A DNA stretch of 55,673 bases from Lingula anatina (Eukaryota; Brachiopoda; Lingulata; Lingulida; Lingulidae): assembly GCF_001039355.2 (NCBI RefSeq), contig NW_019776057.1, positions 619,626 through 675,298 of the forward strand, written 5' to 3'. Under the pieces are notes generated by a model. It made no database searches, was not told the origin of the DNA, and saw nothing but the letters and a program-made list of their open reading frames with translations. Below, piece by piece: positions 47,801 to 55,673 of this stretch. Both the position numbers and the translations under genes were made by a program. Within the stretch, counting starts at the first letter, position 1, and each line of letters opens with the position of its first letter.

Positions 47801-49428
47801 TGATACCAATTGTCCACCAAAGCATTGAGGAAAGAGCTGATTAATCTGCATTTCATTGATTCAATCATGTGATTGGTATTTTTTACCATATAAATATTAA
47901 AAAAAAATTAACACTTAAACAATTTAAGTATTTAAAAATACCTAAAATAAATATTTTATCAAATTAGTGAAAATATATTTATGGCAAGATAATATTGACA
48001 TATACCAGTACACTTAGAAATCTTATATGACAAACAATATTTGAACATTTACCATGGATAAACATCTGAGTGTAGTAACTGACTTTTACTGGGGTCAGAT
48101 CACAATTTGAACTACATCATTCTGAAAAAGAAGGTAATTGCACTGTATTTGTTTTTTGGCTAACACTTTCATCAAAGATAAACAAATGTTTAACCCAGTC
48201 TAGGCCAGGTCAGTTCACAAAAGTGGACTGCATTCTTAATCTAGCCTTATATACTAATTTTATTACTGTAATGATTCAATCTTTTCAATGGGGAAAACTA
48301 CCAATCTTTCAGATACATATTTTTGGAATCATTAAAAATTATTTCTTTGTAGCATTTGTGTTGCATTTACTGTATAATATTACAGAACTCCTAAAGCCAT
48401 TGTGAACATGAGAAGGGATAGCGCTGTGATTAGGAAGAACAGTATTTCAAGGTTAGGGCATTATAATTTTTTTTAACATCTAGTTTTTTGGTCACTCTCA
48501 TAATGGAAATGGAGACTGGTGAACTTCACTTGTGATGGTTCAAATAATGAATTTAAAACTGGAGACTGGGTTTATGGAAGGTAATTTTTTCAACTGATGT
48601 ACATTATATATAACTGTGATTAAGAAATGTGCCAAAATTTCCAGGATTTTTTCTTTCTATATTAAGATCCTGAAGGTGTTATACTCCTTCAAAGTGGCAT
48701 CATTAATCTTCTTTCAGACCAAACAATGGTAGCAAGCCAAGCAAGGGCAGTTGTCATAATCTTGAAATATTGGAACCATCTCAACTTGGCTCTGTAAGGA
48801 AAGGGAGTGTTGAAGAAACAAAGATGGAACAGCTCAAATTTCATCTTAAAAAGAAAAGTAAGTACTTGTAAACAGTTGTTATGCTCACCACTTGTACAAT
48901 ACAAGTTTCCAGGCCTGTTAGATCTATATACACCTGCCATTTGCCACTGTCACAGTATCCACATACATATGGTCAGGTTTCTCTAAAAATGACTAGACAT
49001 CATTACACTGAATTTCTTAAGGGCTTGCAAGTCCAACATTTTCATTTCAAATAATGTATTCATGTATTTATTCATATTCATGAATTGACATAATTAATTT
49101 CAGTATTTATTTCTTAATTTATTTCTTCTAATTAGGAGTGTTTTGTTAAATCTCTCAAAAAATCAAAGTAGATATGAATTCCCGAAGGTAAATGCTACAT
49201 ATCACAATTTCTTTCATCTTTATATAAAAGACATCCTTTACAGTACAAATATTTTTCTAATTTAATATTTATTTTATTTCCTTTCTCATCTCATCAGGTC
49301 GCAAAAAGATGGAGGTTCTTTTGATGAACATGTTTGAGAAAGAGTTGAGTGACAGTGACTTTGAAGATGATCCTGAGCAATATGAAGTTGCACATCCCAC
49401 CCAGCTGTCTCTAGAAACTGTTGTTTAA
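38723..49428 (+). CDS. TPCN3: Two-pore channel, TPC3-like (gene C)
   Basis: Exons 38723..39160, 39796..39999, 40382..40464, 40840..40960, 41253..41381, 41687..41809, 42182..42300, 42439..42540, 42705..42831, 43367..43574, 44692..44836, 45266..45448, 45707..45771, 45994..46084, 46530..46599, 46783..46993, 47261..47351, 47578..47697, 48718..48857, 49298..49428; in phase throughout, 966 residues. A second ATG at 38768 (MGDQQHF) has a better start context. Residues 1-214 form a soluble extension rich in R-x-x-S motifs (RQRSVS 118-123, HRSSS 180-184, RRTNS 196-200). S4-S5 linker of domain I is VRKAFENIKR (367-376). Filter I is TTANF (432-436), filter II TVVNQW (800-805). The EF-like loop DETGEMCLGRSE (544-555) has lost two acidic ligands. 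S4 of domain II has R700, R703, K706 and R713. The pore II loop carries NIT and NGS glycosylation-type sites. Cation channel of endolysosomal or surface membranes by family. It is the most complete of the B/C pair and convergent with TOMM20. Confidence 0.92.
41820..41854. repeat. (TG)n microsatellite in gene C intron 6
   Basis: About 17 TG units with one interruption, starting ten bases after the exon 6 donor. Gene B has no such repeat at this place. Confidence 0.85.
44165..44560. repeat. Degenerate interspersed repeat in gene C intron 10
   Basis: Starts CCTCTGTCAAGAAGGTTATG, like the repeat at 23098 in gene B intron 3, and continues with GGTTCC and later TTTGGTGGTGAT blocks. The right end is not clear. 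The introns are not homologous, so this is an independent insertion. Confidence 0.45.
46994..47260 (+). other. U12-type GT-AG intron (gene C intron 16)
   Basis: Starts GTATCCTT and carries the branch-like ACTTTAACTG (branch A near 47250) ten bases before TAAG. Position and phase match gene A intron 15 and gene B intron 16. Confidence 0.85.
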
Positions 49429-50604
49429 TCCACCAAGAATGCCTCACTCAGTTATTAATGGGACTAAAGGCTAAGGTGTTTCAGACATCTTGCCCTCCCC
49501 TCCCCCCCCAAAAAAATTACTCCTTATCATGCAGTCCTTTTAGATATTTTAAATCTAATTGGTCAGACAACCTGCATTTGTTAAGATATTGGACGCTACA
49601 TGCAGGTTGTCTGTTTGAGCCTTTATTGATCCACTACAATCCACTACATAGACACTTGTTACATGTATTGTTCAGGGCTTTTGCGCTAATGATTTCATAT
49701 ATTATATATTTACTGTAATTCAATTAGAGAAATTGACTCATTACAGATGAAGCAAAATTTTGAGGTCTTAAAATGTCCTTTGCCTTGCAAAGCCAACGTG
49801 ACACCAATCATTTTATTATGCACAGCACCATTTCACTCAAAAATGACCCGAGTGGACCAAGTATTTGCATCTATATTCTCAGAAAATTACTTTAAAATGC
49901 TTAGAAACCATTTAACACATTTCTAAAAGTTGTCCTCCATTTATGAAATGGTTTATCAATAAACAAGACATTGCCTGGGATAAGGGATAAAATAAGAATA
50001 TGAGTTGAAGATTTATTTCTGCTAAACCTGATCCAGACAAAATCATCATCATCATCCTCACAACATCATTAATACATCACTTTACTTGATACACTTCACT
50101 TAATATCTCTAGTGAATTTAGCACACTTAACTTGATACACTTCCCTTAATACCACTAGTGAATTTAGCACACTAAGTTTTTCTCAAAATTAAAACATAAA
50201 ACCAAGTGCTTCAACATAATGTCTTCATTTGATATACTTAAAAAGCATGATATATACATGAACAAAAATGTGTATGTATATGTGTAGAATGCACAAACAT
50301 ATCTTCACTACAGATATTTTTAACTTCCTCACTTACTGAAACTTTTCTAGCTGCAAGAAAGAGCTAATCTTGAGCTTGTGGTAGGATTTCTTTCAAATAA
50401 GTGCAATGAAGTGTTGGTAAATTTTAATAGCCCTTCAAAGTTCCTTGGTTGTACTTATACATCAATGAAGGTATTGACATGTAAGCAAGTACTAACAGTT
50501 TTGAGTAAAAAAAATGATTTACAGTGTCAAAACTACACTCCTATGTACATGTGTGGTGGTATGCAAAAGTTATTTCATATCTTCTTTAAATTTACATGAA
50601 TACT
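49429..50604. other. Convergent 3' regions of gene C and TOMM20
   Basis: Related to the 3' flank of gene B (TTATCAATAAA at 49954-49964; CTTTACTTGATACACTTCAC-type block near 50082). That block is itself duplicated in tandem at about 50082-50175 (two units near 50 bp ending AGTGAATTTAGCACAC). No gene seen; the open frame at 50378-50599 has no recognisable content. Confidence 0.6.
49959..49964 (+). promoter_or_regulatory. Candidate polyadenylation signal of gene C
   Basis: AATAAA about 530 bp after the stop codon, conserved with gene B (32931-32936). Confidence 0.5.
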
Positions 50605-53600
50605 TTACTCCAAGTCATCCTCCATCATCTCTCCCTGACTGGCACTTTGATTCAGCCGCTGAAAAACATACATATCATTAAGAGGAATTAGGAAATTTAT
50701 CTTTCTTTCTAAAAAAAATGACAAATTATGACTCCAAAGCTTGATCCATTTTAGTGAGTAAACAAGGAAAACTTGAGAGGTAAAAGCTTCATATCAAAAT
50801 TGATTAATTAACATGTTTTTTGTCAAAGATAATACAAAAATTGAATCAAAAGCAACAGATGTGTGCCAATCAATTAAAACAATAAGAACTTGGGGAAGGG
50901 ATTATCACAAGTTCATCAGAATACCTCCATCTCTTTATAGTACAAGCAAATGGGGTTAAAAAAACTGTGAATAGTACACACACATCACATTACAAAAAGA
51001 AAAAAAGGGTGGTAAAACAGCATGAAAATCAACCTACCACACTTGCTTCTGGAAGCTTCTGTAAAATCATTTGTATCACTTGTGGGGGTAATGTTTGCTG
51101 CAGTACTTGTAGCAGTTGCTGAGGCTGCCCACATACCACCACAGCATTACTGAGATGTTCTACTGCACCCTCAAGATCACCTAAAACACAAAAATTAAAA
51201 CTATCGCTATATGTGATTAATACCCCTGGATGAGTTGAATATATCTTTGTCTGAGGGCATTTTAATAGACACGTCTAATACTTGTCTTATCTATACTTCT
51301 GTGTGACCAAGACTATGGTAAAATGGGAATCATCCAAGTTATCCCAAAGCCTCCCAACCTAACGTAATATCAAGTAAGATTCAGAGAAAAGTGAAATCAG
51401 AAGGGATGGCAGACTAGCAGATGTGGTGCAGCAATAAATAAAAGCTGACACAATTTATTCACTGATATTTTTCTGCTTTTTTTTGTTCATGACCTGTCAA
51501 TTTTCAAACTTATATACAACAGTATAAATTCACCAAGTTTAAGGTGTCACATTTGTGTTGCTTTCTAAAAAGAATTTTATTGCTAAAAAGTTTACCCCTT
51601 GTCACACAGATCCTCAAAAGTTTTGTTAGTCTTGACTTAGGCTGTCATAGATGATTCCCTTTATTTCTTGCTTTGTTAGGATCATATATTTGTTAATGTG
51701 AACTCCATAACCTTCAAAAGTACATCAATGCAAATCAATCACCAATCAATACAGTGCAACGTGTTGTACTCCTTTAATTATTAAAACACTAGTTTCAATA
51801 ACTGACATTGTAAAAAAAAGGGTAAAATTTCATTTGCCCTAAAGTGACATACCCTGTGCCAACAGTTCTTCTCCTACTTGCACTTCCTGGATAAAAAATT
51901 TGTTCCTGTCAGCTGGACTCTCTAAATCTGGAATCTGACATAAAAATATGACAGGATTAATATCAAATAATGGCTAATTCTAATAACTGCTATACTTTTT
52001 GAAGTTCAAAAGAATAATGTTGAACATCAAAGCAAAATAGGCATCAGTAAACACAAATCAGATGACAGCCTTTATAATACGCATTTGATTAATGCATTAA
52101 AAATTGCAAAATTTTCTTTCTTACTGGTCCTCTGGCCTTCTTTGATGCTTTTTCCTTGTTCTTTTTTCGTCCTGTAATATCAATTCCATTGGGTAAAATG
52201 GTGTAACATATGTTGTAACAATTTGTGACAACTTTATCTATGCATAAAATTCATGTAAGCACAATTGTTGGTGTATTCCTTGTCCTTGGGAAATCAAAAT
52301 AAACTCCGTGGAACAATCTACAGCAAGAAGGGCCATAATGAAATAAAATGATTAAATGGTATGTTTTGTTTAGAATGCATCATTGTTGTAATTAGGTTTT
52401 GACCAATGAACTCATCCTTAATCATAAATGTAAATGTGTATGTCTAGCAAACACTGCCAGACAAACAGAAAAATTATGTCATGTTCACAATTATAATAGT
52501 TAATCTTTTCTATTTTTCTACAGACATTACTGCCTTGCAGTACATAAAGCATATTTCAATACCCTGCCCTTCTTACAACATTATTAATTAATGGTAGGTC
52601 CTATCTGGGATTTTTGGGCCAAATTGAAATTTCCCCAAGAAAAAATCAATTTTCTTCACAAATCATTACTTGACCTGCCCAAATACTTGGTTCGATGTTT
52701 TATATCATTTCTTCTCAAATTTATTTCTAAATGCCTTGACAGACGTTAAGACTGCCATATCTTCCAGTAAATTTCAGAAGAACTTTTATTTGAGGGGGCA
52801 TTATCTCTTATAAGGTTTGAATTGGGAACAAGGCAGCAAAGCTGTCAAATGTACAGACAAAAACCAGAAAATAAAAACGCAGGAAATAGGATACTGTCAA
52901 TTCTGATGAACTAATGTATTATGCTTACTGTAACTGCATAGCCAACATCAAATTCTTATTCTGCATAACACTGGATTAGGATGAAAGTAAAATGTGTATC
53001 AAGCATTAGACTAAGTTCCCATACCTAGATCAATCTAACAGGATCAATCCAACTCCAAGGGGTTTCTCACTAAATTGCTTTCAGTTTGAGNTCAGGATTC
53101 CAAAGTATTCCTTTAAAGATGCATTTGAAGTCAAAATTTTGTCACAAAACCCAACCAAATGTCTTCATATGGTATCAAAAAGTGTAACTTAGATAAATAC
53201 CAAAGTAGATCTTAATAATTTCATATTTCCAAAAAATATTTCACTGGATATATCCCTCAACAGTTTTTTTTTTTTTTTTTTTTTTTTAAAGTATGCGCAA
53301 TATTCATACATTGAACAAAGGAATGAGAGTTATGATTATGCAATGCTCATGCAGTAATACATCATTTATGGGACTATATAAATCAATTTTGGACCAAAAA
53401 AATTGAAAAAAGAGCAGGTTTAAATCTTTTTTCTGACTGAGCGAGTCATAACTTGGCATGTCAACTTTATTTTAGTTGAATAAGAAACTAGCAGAAGTAG
53501 TTTAAATGCGTTACTGGGAACCCACGCTCGCTTTGTATGTAACTTTAACTTATGTAATTTGATGATAACGAGAAAATAAATTTTACAGTACAGAACTAGT

Positions 53601-53912
53601 ATCAGGACTTAATGCTCAAAAATAAGAGAAACAACTCGTTTGAATAATTTGTTTCCAGTCTTCCTTAAACTGCATATTTACTTTTTTGCTCAGATAAAAA
53701 TGAATGACAGCCAGTAGTGGAGAGTAGAATCTGAACGGAGAACTAGACAACGACATGTAGTAGTACCAGTAAAGTCGTAATCACTTACTTTCCCTTAGCT
53801 TCTGCTTAAAGAGGGGGTCATTTCTGCGCTTTTGGTCAAAGTAAATACAATATCCAATGAAAGCTAGGCCTGCGCTGGCTGCCAGCCCATATACAGCTGA
53901 TTTGGCTAACAT
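50605..53912 (-). CDS. TOMM20: Mitochondrial import receptor subunit TOM20
   Basis: Five exons on the minus strand: complement(53789..53912), (52125..52171), (51853..51934), (51038..51180) and (50605..50658). All have GT-AG borders and compatible phases, 149 residues (the vertebrate protein is about 145). It starts MLAKSAVYGLAASAG, with a single membrane anchor at about residues 5-25, followed by YCIYFDQKRRNDP, the conserved post-membrane motif. A basic lysine-rich segment comes from exon 2, then the receptor domain: VQVGEELLAQ and the signature CGQPQQLLQVLQQTLP (101-116). The end is acidic (EMMEDDLE), as in relatives. TOM20 sits in the outer mitochondrial membrane and recognises amphipathic presequences before handing them to the TOM pore. 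Convergent with gene C. Intron 1 (52172-53788) holds a MITE fragment and a single N at 53092. Confidence 0.96.
53013..53092. mobile_element. Fragment of the foldback MITE family, cut by a single N
   Basis: GTTCCCATACCTAGATCAAT and TCTCACTAAATTGC resemble the left arm at 6338. The sequence breaks off at an N (53092), probably a contig join, so the right arm may be missing. Confidence 0.5.
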
Positions 53913-54880
53913 TTTTGTGACAACACACGTGCCGAAATCTACCACCTTAACGCTAACACCGGAAGTGCAATATTGCCAAGATTTTAACAGTAAACTAGTG
54001 TTGCTCGAAACACAATATCTACAATTTTGGAATGGAAGAATGGAAGAATTTACCTTGTGTGTGTTTTTTATTCATATTCTCCTTTTATATATTCTCCTTC
54101 TTTAACTTGAAATATGTTAATGGTATATAATTTTCCATTTCAAGAATATCAAAATCGCAATTTTCGCAAAGCCCAAGACAAGGCTAATGCAAAGCTGCTC
54201 GTTGGGCGCTCTTCCGCTGCACGGCCTCGATGTTGCTTACGATAAAATTAATAAATTTTAAATCAACAAAGCTAGAATTTTAAACAAGACTGAAAATAAA
54301 ATAAAATAGAATAAAATGAAATAAAGACTAACATATTTGGCGAATTGCAATTTATGAAATTCTTCCGGCAAATATGGTTTTCAACACGCGATTCCTTTCA
54401 GAAAGCAGGCAATTAAATGAATATTATAATTGGGCCCATTAGATTTTTGATACAAATGGAAAAATTAATAAATATAATATCTGCTATAAAAATTTAATCT
54501 CAGAATAAATTATGAATAATCAAATTGTATCTGAAAAAATCTCAAGAAAAGACGACTACACTGGTAGGGCGTAAACAATAGGCCTAGAGGGCCTATAATT
54601 ATAAAGCGCGTGGTAAATATTGTGATGTAAGTCAGTGTTGTTCACTTCCAGGGTAACTTTTGGCCTTTACTTTCGTTTGCCATTCATTAGGTCACGGGGT
54701 ATGCTCGCACGTACAGACACAAGTTTGAAGTTCAAAATGCGATCCATATTCACTTAAAAACTGTTCGTTTTAGCCCCCCCCCCCCCCCCCGCGCCAAAAA
54801 AGGATTTTCCTGGGGTAAACGATGGTTTTTCCATACTTACCAATGGTTAATGAATCCATTCCTACGTTCAAAGTATGTCC

Positions 54881-54911
<31 letters not shown>

Positions 54912-55673
54912 ATTTTAGTTTGGTCTTTTGAAATAGGCCTAATCTCTTAAGAGATTATAACGTATACTATAGGTATAGCCATCTAAATGTGTGAAGGTCC
55001 ACGTGATCAGATGACAAGAACAACTTTTATTACAATTGCGATAACGCTGTTTTGGTTGTAAAACAGAATTCATTATATTTCTATGGGTTCTATAATATGT
55101 ATTTATTGTGAAATTAAAATCTCATTCGAAAAGATGTTATCCCTTCGTGCAGGCAAATAAAAGCTGGATAGTATTTTAATACTACCCAGCTTTATCTTAT
55201 ACAAAGTAGATAACAGAACTAGTATGGTGTGATCATGAGTATATTCCTTTTTGCGCGACATTTTGCTGATACATCGCGTTTTGGTTTTGTGAGGCCAAGA
55301 TAACCATTTATTTTCATTACACGGTTTTATTAACACAAGTTTTATTGTGATTGCATGTAATAATTTTATGACTAACAAATCTAGTGTGCCACTGAAGAAA
55401 GGTTCAGTAACTGACCAAAGTGCGGGGCCAAAATGTTGCCACAAGTTTTCAAACATTGTTAGGCATAAAAAAATTAACTTTTGCCATTTTTTCATAATAC
55501 AAGCTCTTTTAATGTCTGTTACGTAAAAATTGATGTAGATCTAAATCTCATCCTAGCTGCTTGTTGGTTCGGCAGTGAAAGAAAAAAATATGTGTTGATT
55601 ATTTTTATACAGCGTTCATAGTGTTCAATCTATCAGTGCGGCTCGAAACGGCAATGGGCCGGTGATGAATGAT
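53913..55673. other. Region upstream of TOMM20; no gene recognised
   Basis: The TOMM20 promoter and 5' untranslated region should lie near 53913-54300. A more GC-rich patch is at 54180-54240. The rest holds a piggyBac-like MITE copy and AT-rich sequence. The minus-strand open frame at 55103-55495 has no recognisable features. Confidence 0.55.
54758..55145. mobile_element. piggyBac-like MITE, copy 3 (degraded)
   Basis: Shares with copies 1 and 2 the blocks CCATACTTACCAATGGTTAA and TGAATCCATTCC, the TCTTAAGAGATTATAAC segment (with copy 2) and the end GATGTTATCCCTT. The left end follows TTAA but lacks some terminal bases. It contains (TTTA)n at 54884-54915 and a poly-C run near 54775. Confidence 0.55.

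Noticed and set aside
53857-54105. Plus-strand open frame near the right end
   Set aside because: It lies antisense to TOMM20 exon 1 and its upstream region and has no recognisable content.
55103-55495. 130-residue minus-strand frame at the right end
   Set aside because: AT-rich sequence with no family likeness. Its C-terminal codons run into the MITE end.
1-55673. CRISPR arrays, operons, ribosome binding sites, tRNA or rRNA genes
   Set aside because: The gene architecture is eukaryotic. No spaced identical repeats and no tRNA- or rRNA-like sequences were noticed on reading.

Overview
The window is nuclear DNA of an animal. Genes are split into many short exons with AT-rich introns, and one splice position carries minor-spliceosome (U12-type) signals. 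The encoded proteins are metazoan types: two-pore channels, the gephyrin/MogA domain and TOM20. The dense small inverted-repeat transposons and allele-like divergence suggest a marine invertebrate, but the species cannot be named from the sequence.

Layout, left to right. (1) Minus strand, 326-8135: a gephyrin-type molybdenum-cofactor G domain in seven exons, joined in phase to two large exons encoding a basic, cysteine-rich protein I do not recognise. No gephyrin E domain is seen. (2) Plus strand, 8678-49428: a tandem array of three two-pore channel (TPC) genes, closest by eye to the TPC3 class. Gene A (8678-18660) has 19 exons and 819 codons. Gene B (21126-32509) has 19 of an expected 20 exons and lacks one near the 3' end. 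Gene C (38723-49428) has 20 exons and 966 codons. All splice phases were checked by hand. (3) Between B and C, a 3.75-kb block (3' flank of B plus exons 1-2 of C) appears twice, head to tail, with a single N at the junction. (4) Minus strand, 50605-53912: TOMM20, five exons, 149 codons, convergent with gene C. (5) 53913-55673 holds no gene I can support.

Gene A and the gephyrin-type gene are divergent, with start codons 542 bp apart. B and C are recent duplicates. They share a long N-terminal extension rich in basophilic phosphosite-like motifs, which A lacks, plus near-identical exons, and their upstream and 3' flanks are related. A keeps an EF-hand-like loop between its two channel domains; B and C have lost two of its acidic ligands. 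At one conserved position all three carry a U12-type intron, AT-AC in A but GT-AG in B and C.

Introns and spacers hold several families of small inverted-repeat elements: PIF/Harbinger-like with TWA target duplications, piggyBac-like with TTAA, and one with CAGGGGCG termini. Two insertions in gene B have a clean empty site in gene C. Assembly limits: a 114-N gap at 25904-26017 and single Ns at 31999, 36271 and 53092 that look like contig joins.
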